Assembly: GCF_000091305.1 (NCBI RefSeq)
Contig: NC_013929.1
Coordinates: 8,680,001-8,744,000, forward strand
Reading direction: 5' to 3'
DNA: 64,000 nucleotides
Origin: Streptomyces scabiei 87.22
GTDB taxonomy: Bacteria > Actinomycetota > Actinomycetes > Streptomycetales > Streptomycetaceae
Shown here: positions 1 to 8,240 of the stretch, one piece after another
How the letters are laid out: each line of letters begins with the position of its first letter
How positions within the stretch are numbered: position 1 is the stretch's first letter
The notes under the pieces: generated by a model
Databases searched by the model: none
What the model was told of the DNA's origin: nothing
The model's input: the letters and a program-made list of their open reading frames with translations, nothing else
Program-made: the position numbers and the translations under genes

Positions 1-853
1 CCCGGTCGTACGCGGTCGGGGTACCGCCCCGCTGCACATGGCCGAGGATCACCGGCCGCGCCTCCTTGCCGAGGCGCTGCTCCAGCTCGACCGAGAGCTG
101 GCGGGCGATCCCGGCGAAGCGCTCGTGCCCGTAGATGTCCTTGCCGCCCTCGTCGAAATCCATGGACCCGGCCTTCGGCTTGGCGCCCTCCGCCGCGACG
201 ACGATCGCGAACCGCTTGCCCGCCGAGAACCGCTCGGCGACCTTCGCGGTCAGCTCCTCGATGTCGAAGGGCCGCTCGGGGACGACGATGGCGTGCGCGC
301 CGGCCGCCATGCCGGAGTGCAGCGCGATCCAGCCGGTGTGGCGGCCCATGACCTCCACGACCAGGACCCGCTGGTGGGACTCGGCGGTGGTCTTCAGCCG
401 GTCCAGGGCCTCCGTGGCGACGCCCACGGCCGTGTCGAAGCCGAAGGTGACGTCCGTGACCGCGATGTCGTTGTCGATGGTCTTCGGCACGCCCACGACG
501 GGCAGGCCGTTGTCCGACATCAGCCGGGCCGCCTTCAGCGTGCCCTCACCGCCGATGGGGATGATCGCGTCCAGACCGAGTTCCTCGACATGACTCTTGG
601 CCCGCGCCACCCCGTCCCGCAGATGCGAGGGCTGGACCCGGGAGGAGCCGAGGATCGTGCCGCCGCGGGCCAGGATGCCGGCCACCGCGTCCAGGTCCAG
701 CTTGAGGTAGTCGCACTCCAGCAGACCCTTCCAGCCGTCCCGGAAGCCGATGACCTCGTCGCCGTGGTCGACGACGGCGCGGTGCACGACGGACCTGATG
801 ACGGCGTTCAGTCCGGGACAGTCGCCGCCGGACGTGAGGACACCAATGCGCAT
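1..853 (-). CDS. pfkA: 6-phosphofructokinase (cut by left edge)
   Basis: Phosphorylates fructose-6-phosphate to fructose-1,6-bisphosphate in cytoplasmic glycolysis. The ATG complementary to 851-853 lies behind a GAAGG ribosome site and opens MRIGVLTSGGDCPGLNAV. About 284 of the usual ~340 residues are present before the window edge, so the C-terminus is missing only because of the cut. Visible motifs are GGDCPGLNA (9-17), GGEGT (101-105) and the catalytic PKTIDND (123-129). In this actinobacterial lineage Gly at position 104 goes with ATP as donor, whereas PPi-using relatives carry Asp, so an ATP-dependent enzyme is expected. It is separated from gatD by about 245 bases that include a hairpin, so it has its own promoter. 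Confidence 0.96.
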   Translation of the reverse strand, partial: MRIGVLTSGGDCPGLNAVIRSVVHRAVVDHGDEVIGFRDGWKGLLECDYLKLDLDAVAGILARGGTILGSSRVQPSHLRDGVARAKSHVEELGLDAIIPIGGEGTLKAARLMSDNGLPVVGVPKTIDNDIAVTDVTFGFDTAVGVATEALDRLKTTAESHQRVLVVEVMGRHTGWIALHSGMAAGAHAIVVPERPFDIEELTAKVAERFSAGKRFAIVVAAEGAKPKAGSMDFDEGGKDIYGHERFAGIARQLSVELEQRLGKEARPVILGHVQRGGTPTAYDR

Positions 854-1031
854 AGCCCGAATACCTTCTCGACGTGGGCCGGGAACCGGACCACGCTGTC
901 CGGCCGGAATCCCCGCCACCCTACCGGCGGCGGGGGCCCCGGCCGTAGCGGGCGTCCGCCTGCTGGACGCCCCCGCACAGGTGAGCGGAGCCCTGGTCAG
1001 ACGGGCTTTCACACATGAGCGGGGGCCCTTT

Positions 1032-1049
1032 CGGACGGGCTTTCGTCCG
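1032..1049 (-). terminator. Hairpin downstream of gatD
   Basis: CGGACG (1032-1037) pairs with CGTCCG (1044-1049) around a six-base loop, 49 bases past the gatD stop. The 11-base string GACGGGCTTTC of this hairpin also occurs about 35 bases to the left. It probably ends the murT-gatD transcript before pfkA. Confidence 0.5.
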
Positions 1050-1097
1050 GGCACTGAGGAACCGTTTCTCAGGCGCCTCGGCACCCGCCGTGACGTG

Positions 1098-1829
1098 CTA
1101 GGCGGGCTGCTGCTGGGCCGAGGAGATGCGCTCGTCGCGCAGCGCCTCGAACCAGCGGTCGTCGGTCGGCGGCAGCGCGTTCACGTCCAGCGCCAGCTTC
1201 AGCAGCAGATCCGCGATCTGCGGGTTCCGCGCCAGCACCGGCCCGTGCATGTACGTGCCGAACACGGTGTCGTTGTACGCGCCCTCCGTGCCGTCGCCCG
1301 TCCCGTTGCCCTTGCCGAGCCGCACGTTGGCGAACGGGCGGGCGGTGGGGCCGAGGTGGGTGACGCCCTGGTGGTTCTCGAACCCGGTCAGCTGCGGCAG
1401 ACCGAGGCGCGGGTCGATGTCCGCGAGGACGTCGCCGACGCACCGCTCGCCCTCGCCGCGGGTCGTGGTCACGTCGAGCAGACCGAGGCCCGGCTCGCGC
1501 TGACCGAGGTCGTTGACGAACTCGTGGCCGAGGATCTGGTACCCGGCGCAGACCGCGAAGACGATCGCGCCGTTGTCGATCGCCTGGTACAGGTGCCGGT
1601 CCCGGCGCAGCCGCTCGGCGGCGAGCCGCTGCGGACGGTCCTCGCCGCCCCCGATCAGGTAGATGTCGCCGGAGGTCGGGATCGGCTGGTCGCTGCGCAC
1701 GTCCAGCCGGGCCACGTCCAGGCCGCGCTGCCGCGCCCGGCGCTCGACGACGAGGACGTTGCCCTGGTCGCCGTAGGTGCTGAGCAGGTCCGGGTAGACC
1801 CAGACGACCCGCAGACTGTTGTCGCTCAT
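1098..1829 (-). CDS. gatD: Lipid II isoglutaminyl synthase, glutamine amidotransferase subunit GatD
   Basis: Supplies ammonia from glutamine to MurT so that the D-Glu of the lipid II stem peptide is amidated to D-isoGln. It works at the cytoplasmic face of the membrane. The protein has 243 residues, normal for the family. It is a class I triad amidotransferase: nucleophile Cys94 in FAVCAGYQILG and catalytic His195 in GTYMHGP. The SGDIYLIGGGEDRPQ stretch (53-67) is typical of GatD/CobB-like enzymes. The ATG at 1829 lies 48 bases after the murT stop, in the same direction, so the two subunits are very likely co-transcribed. Nothing is atypical. Confidence 0.95.
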   Translation of the reverse strand: MSDNSLRVVWVYPDLLSTYGDQGNVLVVERRARQRGLDVARLDVRSDQPIPTSGDIYLIGGGEDRPQRLAAERLRRDRHLYQAIDNGAIVFAVCAGYQILGHEFVNDLGQREPGLGLLDVTTTRGEGERCVGDVLADIDPRLGLPQLTGFENHQGVTHLGPTARPFANVRLGKGNGTGDGTEGAYNDTVFGTYMHGPVLARNPQIADLLLKLALDVNALPPTDDRWFEALRDERISSAQQQPA

Positions 1830-1877
1830 GAAAGTCGGTGCCCCTCGGAGTCGTTGGCGTCGTGCGTCGTGGCGTGC

Positions 1878-3116
1878 TCAGTTGCCCACGCGGCGGCGCA
1901 GGTCCTGGAACGCGGTGTAGTTCGCGATGACCTCGATCCGGCCGGGCGGGCACATCTGCACCGCCTGGTCGAGGGTGTCGCAGACCTGGAAGTGCTGGTT
2001 CGCGACCTCCAGCCGTACCGCCAGGTCCAGCTTGCGGTCACCCAGCACGAAGATCGGGTGGCCGGTCAGCCGGGTGTAGTCGACGTCCCACAGCCAGGAG
2101 GTGTCGGTGCCGTCGGCGCCGCGCGCGTTCACCGACAGGATCACCGGCGACGGCGGCGGGTCGATCAGCGAGAACGTCTCCAGCCAGCCCGCCGGGTTCT
2201 TGGCGAGCAGCAGCCGCAGATCGCGCTGCATGAACTGCACCACGTCGTACCGTCCGGCGACCGCCTGGACCTGGTACATGCGCTCCAGGGCGACCTGCGG
2301 GGGCACGCCGAAGACGGCCGCCGTGGCGGCCGAGGAGGCGGCGTTGGCCTTGTTGGCGCGCCCCGGGAGCTGCAGATGGATCGGCCAGGCCGAGCCGTGC
2401 GGGTCCAGGACGTGGTCGCCGGAGAGCGCCCAGCTCGGCGTCGGGCGGCGGAAACCGCACTCGCCGCAGAACCAGTCGTCGCCGGGGCGCTGCATCACAC
2501 CGCCGCAGGACGGGCAGGACCAGGCGTCGTCCTTCCACATCTGGCCGACCGCGACCCAGATCACGTTCGGGGACGACGAGGCCGCCCACACGATCAGCGG
2601 GTCGTCGCAGTTGGCCACGACCACGGCCTTGGTGCCGGCCAGGCCCTCCCGCCACGCCTCCGCCATCATGCGGGTCTCGGCGGCGCGGTCGAGCTGGTCG
2701 CGGGAGAGGTTCAGCAACGCGATGCACTTGGGGGCGGTGTCCCGCGCCACACCGGCCAGATACTTCTCGTCGACCTCGATGACCGCGAACTTCGAGTCCG
2801 AGTTCCCGGCGAGGGCCGAGGTGATGCCCGCGGGCATGTTGGCGCCGAGCGCGTTCGATACGACCGGGCCCGCGGCCCGCAGTGCCTCGGCGATCAGCCG
2901 GGTCGTGGTGGTCTTGCCGTTGGTGGCCGAGACCAGGACGACGTCCAGGCTCTGCGCGAGCCGCGCGAGGAGGTCGGGGTCGAGTTTCAGTGCCACCCGG
3001 CCGCCGATCACAGATCCGCTACCGCGTCCCGCGGCACGAGATGCCGCCGCGACCGCCTTGCCCGCCGTCACGGCCAGCTTGGCCCGCGGCGTGAGCGGGT
3101 CCGAGTTGCCTGCCAT
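1878..3116 (-). CDS. murT: Lipid II isoglutaminyl synthase, Mur-ligase-like subunit MurT
   Basis: ATP-using partner of GatD; activates the alpha-carboxylate of D-Glu in lipid II for amidation. The start at 3116 (MAGNSDPLTP) is preceded by AAGGAGG about 10 bases upstream. A longer in-frame opening to 3320 lacks this and runs into the def promoter region, so I prefer 412 residues. The Mur-type ATP loop ATNGKTTT is at 64-71. A four-cysteine zinc ribbon (Cys201, Cys204, Cys217, Cys220) interrupts the central domain, as in known MurT proteins. The C-terminal DUF1727-type domain follows. It is divergent from def, with 152 bases between the starts. Confidence 0.95.
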   Translation of the reverse strand: MAGNSDPLTPRAKLAVTAGKAVAAASRAAGRGSGSVIGGRVALKLDPDLLARLAQSLDVVLVSATNGKTTTTRLIAEALRAAGPVVSNALGANMPAGITSALAGNSDSKFAVIEVDEKYLAGVARDTAPKCIALLNLSRDQLDRAAETRMMAEAWREGLAGTKAVVVANCDDPLIVWAASSSPNVIWVAVGQMWKDDAWSCPSCGGVMQRPGDDWFCGECGFRRPTPSWALSGDHVLDPHGSAWPIHLQLPGRANKANAASSAATAAVFGVPPQVALERMYQVQAVAGRYDVVQFMQRDLRLLLAKNPAGWLETFSLIDPPPSPVILSVNARGADGTDTSWLWDVDYTRLTGHPIFVLGDRKLDLAVRLEVANQHFQVCDTLDQAVQMCPPGRIEVIANYTAFQDLRRRVGN

Positions 3117-3268
3117 CAGTTCTCGATCCTCCTTGCGTACAGCGCCGCGCCCTGTCCCGGCAACGTGTGGACCGAAGCCTATCGAGATCCACTCACGTGC
3201 CCGAATCTCGACCGGGCCGTGAACACCGTCCGGACCGGAGATATCGGTCCGAACGTACCCTTGCGACC

Positions 3269-3808
3269 ATGCGAAGCGGCTCGATTCCAGGCGCCAGAGG
3301 GCGCGTTCTCCCCCTGTCACTGCTCGGGGACCCCGTATTGCAGGCGCCCTGTGAAGAGGTGACGGAGTTCGGGCCCGAACTGGCGCGCCTTGTGGAGGAC
3401 ATGTTCGCGACGATGTACGACGCGCGGGGTGTGGGTCTCGCCGCGAACCAGGTGGGCCGGGCGCTTCGGGTGTTCGTATACGACTGTCCGGACGACGAGG
3501 ACGTACGGCATCTGGGTCATGTCGTGAATCCCCGGCTCGTCTCGGCCGAGGGGATCGTACTGCGGGGGCCCGAGGGCTGTCTGTCCCTGCCCGGCCTGGA
3601 GGCGGGTGTGGAGCGGTACGACGAGGCCGCGGTGGAGGGGTTCACGGTGGACGGGGACCGGGTGCGGGTGTGGGGGAGCGGGTTCTTCGCACGGTGCCTT
3701 CAGCACGAGTGCGATCATCTCGAGGGCCGGGTCTACGCGGACCGGCTGTCGGGGTGGCGTCGGCGGCGGGTGCTGCGGAAGGCCGCGCGGGCGCCGTGGG
3801 GGCGGTGA
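3269..3808 (+). CDS. def: Peptide deformylase
   Basis: Removes the N-formyl group from new polypeptides; a cytoplasmic metalloenzyme. All three family motifs are present: GVGLAANQ (54-61), EGCLS (102-106, with metal ligand Cys104) and HECDH (146-150, two His ligands and the catalytic Glu). I chose the ATG at 3269 (MRSGSIPGAR), giving 179 residues. The frame stays open upstream to 3167 but that part is poorly coding-like. A TACCCT box at 3256-3261 lies only 8 bases before the ATG, so the transcript may be leaderless. Streptomyces usually have several deformylases, so this may not be the only one. Confidence 0.95.
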   Translation: MRSGSIPGARGRVLPLSLLGDPVLQAPCEEVTEFGPELARLVEDMFATMYDARGVGLAANQVGRALRVFVYDCPDDEDVRHLGHVVNPRLVSAEGIVLRGPEGCLSLPGLEAGVERYDEAAVEGFTVDGDRVRVWGSGFFARCLQHECDHLEGRVYADRLSGWRRRRVLRKAARAPWGR

Positions 3809-3823
3809 GTCCGTCGGTGCGGG

Positions 3824-3843
3824 CGCGCCCCGTCAGGGGCGCG
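3824..3843. terminator. Bidirectional terminator between def and tetR
   Basis: A perfect 8-bp stem, CGCGCCCC / GGGGCGCG, closes on a GTCA loop between two convergent genes. This GTCA-loop G+C hairpin without a T tract is a common streptomycete terminator form. Confidence 0.75.
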
Positions 3844-3891
3844 GGGTCCGGCGAGACCGGCCACGACGAGCCGGCACCCGCGGGGATGTCA

Positions 3892-4548
3892 CTAGAAACC
3901 CGGGCCGCCGACCTTGTCGCCCGCGGCCGCCAGGCGGCCCCACAGGAGGTCGGCGAGGCTGCGGACCAACTCCGCCCGGGTGCAGGGACGTTCGCCGAGC
4001 CACCAGTCTCCGGCCGCGTGCATCATGCCGACGATGCCGTGGCCCCAGACGCGGGCGAGCCGATGGCTGTCGGGGCCGAGGTCGAGGCGCTCCTCTATGA
4101 CCTTGCCGAGTTCCTCGCCCATGCGGCGCAGGAGCGGGGCGGAGTGCCTGCCGACGTCGAAGCCGTGGTCGCCGGGCTGGTCGCCCGGCTGCCCGGTCTC
4201 GGCGGGGTGCATGAGGAAGCGGTACACCTGGGGGCGGGCCTCGATGGCCGTCAGATAGGTGTCGAGGGTCGCCTCGACCCGTTCCCGGCGCTCTGCCGGG
4301 GCGTCCAGCGCGGCCCGCAGGGAGTCGAGGAGGGCGTCGGTGTGGCGCTGGGCGAGCGCGGCGTAGAGTCCGCCCTTGTCGCCGAAGTGGCGGTAGAGGA
4401 TCGGCTTGGTGATCCCGGCCTCGGCGGCGATGGCGTTCATCGACGCCCCGGGGCCGTCGCGGAGCACCACCCTGTCCGCGGCCTCCAGCAGCTCGCGCCG
4501 ACGGCGGTCGGCGGACCGCTCCTGGTCGGTCCGCTGCGTGGTGTCCAT
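3892..4548 (-). CDS. TetR-family transcriptional regulator
   Basis: A 218-residue one-component repressor. The N-terminal helix-turn-helix spans about 17-63, with the family signature AGITKPILYRHFGDKGGLY. The C-terminal half is a variable ligand-binding domain of TetR_C type. It is divergent from an acyl-CoA dehydrogenase gene. The 170-base gap contains two TACC...GGTA palindromes over the likely promoter (4658-4693). The simplest reading is a repressor of itself and of the dehydrogenase, released by an acyl-CoA or fatty acid. The ligand is inferred from the neighbour only. Confidence 0.9.
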   Translation of the reverse strand: MDTTQRTDQERSADRRRRELLEAADRVVLRDGPGASMNAIAAEAGITKPILYRHFGDKGGLYAALAQRHTDALLDSLRAALDAPAERRERVEATLDTYLTAIEARPQVYRFLMHPAETGQPGDQPGDHGFDVGRHSAPLLRRMGEELGKVIEERLDLGPDSHRLARVWGHGIVGMMHAAGDWWLGERPCTRAELVRSLADLLWGRLAAAGDKVGGPGF

Positions 4549-4646
4549 GAGTTACTCCCCCACATGCTGATGACGGTGACGCCCTGCGCAAACTAACACT
4601 GATTGGCACGACCCGATCGAACGGGCTACCGACCCCGACAGGGGAG

Positions 4647-4693
4647 TTGACTTTTCCTACCGGCCGGTAACAGACTTCAGTTACCGCAGGTAA
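4647..4693 (+). promoter_or_regulatory. Promoter with two TetR-type palindromes
   Basis: TTGACT at 4647-4652 is a good -35 box and CAGACT at 4671-4676 a possible -10 (18-base spacer). A perfect 12-bp palindrome TACCGGCCGGTA (4658-4669) fills the spacer. TTACCGCAGGTAA (4681-4693), with the same half-site TTACC/GGTAA, follows around the expected transcription start. This arrangement suits repression by the divergent TetR protein. Confidence 0.65.
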
Positions 4694-4721
4694 CATCTTA
4701 GTGCAGTGCTGGAGGCGCGTC

Positions 4722-5948
4722 ATGGCCGAGTTCACCATGGAACTCAACGAGGAACAGCGGGAGGTCCGCGACTGGCTCCACGGGTTCGCCGCCGATGTGA
4801 TCCGCCCCGCGGCCGCCGAGTGGGACGAGCGCGAGGAGACCCCCTGGCCGGTGATCCAGGAGGCCGCCAAGGTCGGCATCTACTCCCTCGACTTCTACGC
4901 CCAGCAGTACTTCGACCCGACCGGCCTCGGCATCCCCATGGCCATGGAGGAACTGTTCTGGGGAGACGCGGGCATCGCCCTCTCCATCGTCGGCACCGGC
5001 CTCGCCGCCGTGGGCGTCCTCGCCAACGGCACCGAGGAGCAGATCGGCACCTGGATCCCCCAGATGTACGGTGACGCCGACGACGTCAAGGTCGCCGCGT
5101 TCTGCTCCTCCGAGCCCGACGCCGGCTCCGACGTGGCGTCCATGCGCACCCGGGCCGTGTACGACGAGGCCAAGGACGAGTGGGTCCTCAACGGCACCAA
5201 GACCTGGGCGACCAACGGCGGCATCGCCAACGTCCACGTCGTCGTCGCCGTGGTCGACGCGCACCTCGGTTCCAAGGGCCACGCCTCCTTCATCGTCCCG
5301 CCGAACACCCCCGGTCTCTCGCAGGGCCAGAAGTTCAAGAAGCACGGCATCCGCGCCTCCCACACCGCCGAGGTCGTCCTGGAGAACGTACGCGTCCCCG
5401 GTTCCTGCCTCCTCGGCGGCAAGGAGAAGCTCGACGAGCGCCTGGCGCGGGCCCGCGAGCGGGCGAAGGCCGGCGGGGAGCGCGTGAAGAACGCGGCGAT
5501 GGCCACGTTCGAGGCGTCCCGTCCGGCCGTGGGCGCGATGGCGGTGGGCACCGCCCGCGCCGCGTACGAGGTCGCGCTCGACTACGCCAAGACCCGGGAG
5601 CAGTTCGGCCGGCCCATCATCGACAACCAGGGCGTCGCCTTCCAGCTCGCGGACATGCGGACGTCCGTGGACGCGGCGCGGCTGCTGGTGTGGCGGGCGT
5701 CCTGGATGGCGATCAACGGCCGGCCCTTCACGGCGGCCGAGGGCTCGCAGTCGAAACTGTTCGCGAGCGAGACGGCGAAGAAGGTGACGGCGCAGGCGCT
5801 GCAGATCCTCGGCGGCAACGGGTACACCCGTGAGTACCCCGTCGAGCGCATGCACCGGGACAGCGCCATCTACACGATCTTCGAGGGCACGAGTGAGATC
5901 CAGCGCCTGGTGATCGCCCGGACCCTGTCGGGGATGCCGATCCGGTAG
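4722..5948 (+). CDS. Acyl-CoA dehydrogenase
   Basis: FAD-dependent alpha,beta-desaturation of an acyl-CoA, the first step of beta-oxidation. The ATG at 4722 (MAEFTMELNEEQ) has GGAG nine bases upstream; an in-frame start 21 bases earlier lacks this. At 408 residues it is full length. Family landmarks: CSSEPDAGSDVASM in the FAD/substrate region, NGTKTWATNGG, LDYAKTREQFGRPI, and near the C-terminus QILGGNGYTREYPVERM followed by IFEGTSEIQ. The glutamate in EGTSE is the usual active-site region of short/medium-chain enzymes. It stands alone downstream of the TetR operators. The chain-length preference cannot be read from sequence. Confidence 0.93.
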   Translation: MAEFTMELNEEQREVRDWLHGFAADVIRPAAAEWDEREETPWPVIQEAAKVGIYSLDFYAQQYFDPTGLGIPMAMEELFWGDAGIALSIVGTGLAAVGVLANGTEEQIGTWIPQMYGDADDVKVAAFCSSEPDAGSDVASMRTRAVYDEAKDEWVLNGTKTWATNGGIANVHVVVAVVDAHLGSKGHASFIVPPNTPGLSQGQKFKKHGIRASHTAEVVLENVRVPGSCLLGGKEKLDERLARARERAKAGGERVKNAAMATFEASRPAVGAMAVGTARAAYEVALDYAKTREQFGRPIIDNQGVAFQLADMRTSVDAARLLVWRASWMAINGRPFTAAEGSQSKLFASETAKKVTAQALQILGGNGYTREYPVERMHRDSAIYTIFEGTSEIQRLVIARTLSGMPIR

Positions 5949-6011
5949 CGCCGCGGGAACGCACCGCGAAGGTCCCGCGGCCTCGTCACGACGCCCGGCG
6001 GCGGGACCCTG

Positions 6012-6060
6012 GGGCCCTTCTGACGGATCTCCGCGGCGTCGCGATCCGTCAGAAGGGCCC
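6012..6060. terminator. Long perfect inverted repeat (repeated element, copy 1)
   Basis: An 18-bp perfect stem (6012-6029 with 6043-6060) encloses a 13-base loop, between an acyl-CoA dehydrogenase gene and the convergent DUF6213 gene; the right arm touches the DUF6213 stop codon. It can serve as a terminator in both directions. The left arm plus loop (6015-6040) recurs without mismatch at 27722-27747, so this is also a dispersed repeat. Confidence 0.75.
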
Positions 6061-6296
6061 TAGCCGGAGGCGGCCCCGCTGCTGTGCGCGATGCATGCCA
6101 CGTCGATGCGGTCCGCCAGCTTCGCCAGCTCGATCGTCAGTGCCGCGACCGTGTCCTCGTCGAGTTCCTCACCCGCCTCGACCAGGTGCAGCCACCGGCC
6201 GCCCACCGTCCGCAGCAGCTTGCTCACTTCGGCCGCGGACACCTGCAAGGTCCCGCGGTCGTCGACGATCAGAGGCAGAGTCACTTCGCGGTTCAC
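6060..6296 (-). CDS. Small conserved protein, DUF6213-like
   Basis: A 78-residue protein of unknown function that resembles the streptomycete DUF6213 family from memory. I take the GTG at 6296 (VNREVTLPLIVDDRG) as start, because the longer opening to 6386 runs into the upstream aldehyde dehydrogenase gene. The protein is acidic, with no signal peptide or membrane segment: a beta-rich N-terminal half and a helical C-terminus rich in Leu and Ala. It begins 25 bases after the aldehyde dehydrogenase stop, so the two may share a transcript. The stop codon abuts a strong hairpin. Confidence 0.7.
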   Translation of the reverse strand: MNREVTLPLIVDDRGTLQVSAAEVSKLLRTVGGRWLHLVEAGEELDEDTVAALTIELAKLADRIDVACIAHSSGAASG

Positions 6297-6321
6297 AACG
6301 GGGATGGTAGCCGCGGAACGC

Positions 6322-7707
6322 TCACGCCCCGTGCCACACGGTGGTGATGTTGCAGAACTCCCGGATTCCGTGTCCGGACAGCTCACGCCCGTAACCGGAG
6401 CGCTTGACGCCGCCGAACGGGAACGCCGGGTGGGAGGCGGTCATCCCGTTGACGTAGACCGCGCCCGCGTCGAGGTCCCGCACGAACCGCTCCACCTCGG
6501 CGGGGTCCCGCGTCCACACGTTGGAGCTGAGCCCGAAGGGTGTGTCGTTGGCGATCGCGACGGCTTCGTCGAGGTCGGCGACCCGGTACAGCGTGGCGAC
6601 CGGGCCGAAGGTCTCCTCCCGGTGGACGCGCATCTCGGGGGTGATGTCGGCGAGGACGGTCGGCGGGTAGAACCAGCCGGGCCCGTAGGGGCGTTCGGCG
6701 CCGCACAGGACGGTGGCGCCGCTCTCCACGGCCTCGTCGACCAGTTCCTGAAGGTCCTCGCGGCCCCGCTCGCTGGCGAGCGGGCCCACATCGGTCTCCT
6801 CGTCCAGCGGGTTCCCGACCTTCAGCGCCCGCATGGCCTCGACGAACCGCCCGGCGAACGCGTCGTACACGTCGGCGTGCACGATGAACCGCTTGGCCGC
6901 GATGCACGACTGACCGGTGTTCTGCACCCGGGCAGTCACCGCGGTCTCCGCCGCCTTGCCGACGTCGGCGGACGGCATCACCACGTAGGGGTCGCTGCCG
7001 CCCAGTTCCAGGACCGTCTTCTTGACCTCGTCGCCGGCCACCGAGGCGACGGCCCGCCCGGCCGGCTCGCTGCCGGTGAGCGTGGCGGCCTTCACCCGCG
7101 GGTCGCGCAGGATGTCCTCGACGGCCCCCGAGCCGACGAGCAGCGTCTGGAAGCAGCCCTCCGGGAAACCCGCCCGGCGGAACAGATCCTCCAGGTAGAG
7201 GGCGGTCTGGGGGACGTTCGAGGCGTGCTTGAGCAGGCCCACGTTGCCGGCCATCAGCGCGGGCGCGGCGAAGCGGATCACCTGCCAGAGCGGGAAGTTC
7301 CACGGCATCACGGCGAGCACCGGGCCGAGCGGCCGGCAGCGGACCAGGACACGGGACGCGCCCGAGTCCTTCACGTCCGAGTCGGACGGCTCCACGTCGG
7401 TGAGCAGCACCTCGGCGTGGTCGGCGTACCAGCGCATCGCCTTCGCGCACTTGGCGGCCTCGGCGCGGGCCTGCTTGACGGGCTTGCCCATCTCGGTGGT
7501 CATCACCCGCGCGACGTCCTCGGCGTCCGCGTCGAGGAGCTCGGCGGCCCGGCGCATCAGCCGGGCCCGCTCCGCGAACGACGTCGTCCGGTACGTACGG
7601 AACGTGCTGTCGGCGGTGGCGAGGCGCTGTTCGATCTCCTCCTCGCCGAGGGCGTCGTAGGTCCGAAGCGTTTCGCCGTTCGCCGGGTTGACCGTGGCGA
7701 TGGGCAT
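6322..7707 (-). CDS. Succinate-semialdehyde dehydrogenase-like aldehyde dehydrogenase
   Basis: Oxidises an aldehyde to the acid with NAD(P)+. It resembles the succinate-semialdehyde dehydrogenases of GABA breakdown. The ATG at 7707 (MPIATVNPANGE) follows GCAGGAGG; 461 residues is the usual length. Catalytic residues are Glu234 in VLELGGSDP and Cys268 in NTGQSC. The cofactor-binding PWNFPLWQ is at 135-142 and the REETFGPV segment lies near residue 370. It follows the Nudix gene by 65 bases on the same strand. The true substrate could be another short aldehyde. Confidence 0.88.
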   Translation of the reverse strand: MPIATVNPANGETLRTYDALGEEEIEQRLATADSTFRTYRTTSFAERARLMRRAAELLDADAEDVARVMTTEMGKPVKQARAEAAKCAKAMRWYADHAEVLLTDVEPSDSDVKDSGASRVLVRCRPLGPVLAVMPWNFPLWQVIRFAAPALMAGNVGLLKHASNVPQTALYLEDLFRRAGFPEGCFQTLLVGSGAVEDILRDPRVKAATLTGSEPAGRAVASVAGDEVKKTVLELGGSDPYVVMPSADVGKAAETAVTARVQNTGQSCIAAKRFIVHADVYDAFAGRFVEAMRALKVGNPLDEETDVGPLASERGREDLQELVDEAVESGATVLCGAERPYGPGWFYPPTVLADITPEMRVHREETFGPVATLYRVADLDEAVAIANDTPFGLSSNVWTRDPAEVERFVRDLDAGAVYVNGMTASHPAFPFGGVKRSGYGRELSGHGIREFCNITTVWHGA

Positions 7708-7772
7708 GGCTGACCTCCTGCGTGGGCTGTCCTTCGACCTTCCCGCGCGACGGCGCACGCCGCAACGCGGAC

Positions 7773-8240
7773 TCAGCCCGAGTGCTCCGCGAGACGGTCG
7801 AGAAACTCCGCCTGCGCCGGGACGAGCACGGCCCGGGCCCGTTCGACGGTGAGCCACTCCACGCGGTCCAGCTCCGGGAACTCCTGGACATGGCCGGACT
7901 TCGGCGGCCACTCCATGCGGAAGGTGCCCGGTACGACGGTCGCGGGGTCGAGGTCCGCCTCGATCGCCCAGACCGTGACGATCTTGCCGTTCTTCTGCTG
8001 CACCTCGCCCAGCGGCACGGCCTCCCCCTCCGGCGGCGCCAGCCCCAGCTCCTCCCGGAACTCCCGGCGGGCCGCGTCCCAGGCCGGCTCGTCCGGTTCG
8101 TACTCGCCCTTGGGCACGCTCCACGCGCCCGCGTCCTTGTGCGCGAAGTACGGGCCGCCCATGTGGCCGAGCAGGACCTCGACGCCGTGCTCGGTGCGGC
8201 GGTGCAGCAGCAGGCCGGCGCTGCGCTTGGGTGTGGTCAA
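7773..8240 (-). CDS. Nudix hydrolase
   Basis: Hydrolyses a nucleoside-diphosphate-linked substrate; cytoplasmic. The Nudix box lies at about 45-67, G-x5-E-x7-REFREELGL, with all metal-binding glutamates. The start is a TTG at 8240 that overlaps the TGA of the ligase gene (TTGA), implying translational coupling; the protein has 155 residues (LTTPKRSAGLLLHRR). The N-terminal SAGLLLHRR and GAWSVPKGE segments resemble the NTP-pyrophosphohydrolase/MutT-like subgroup. Coupling to a DNA ligase suggests a role in DNA repair or nucleotide-pool cleaning, but the substrate is unknown. Confidence 0.88.
   Translation of the reverse strand: MTTPKRSAGLLLHRRTEHGVEVLLGHMGGPYFAHKDAGAWSVPKGEYEPDEPAWDAARREFREELGLAPPEGEAVPLGEVQQKNGKIVTVWAIEADLDPATVVPGTFRMEWPPKSGHVQEFPELDRVEWLTVERARAVLVPAQAEFLDRLAEHSG

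Noticed and set aside
3117..3320. Longer MurT N-terminus
   Set aside because: The extension covers the def promoter region, lacks a ribosome site and coding bias; the ATG at 3116 has AAGGAGG.
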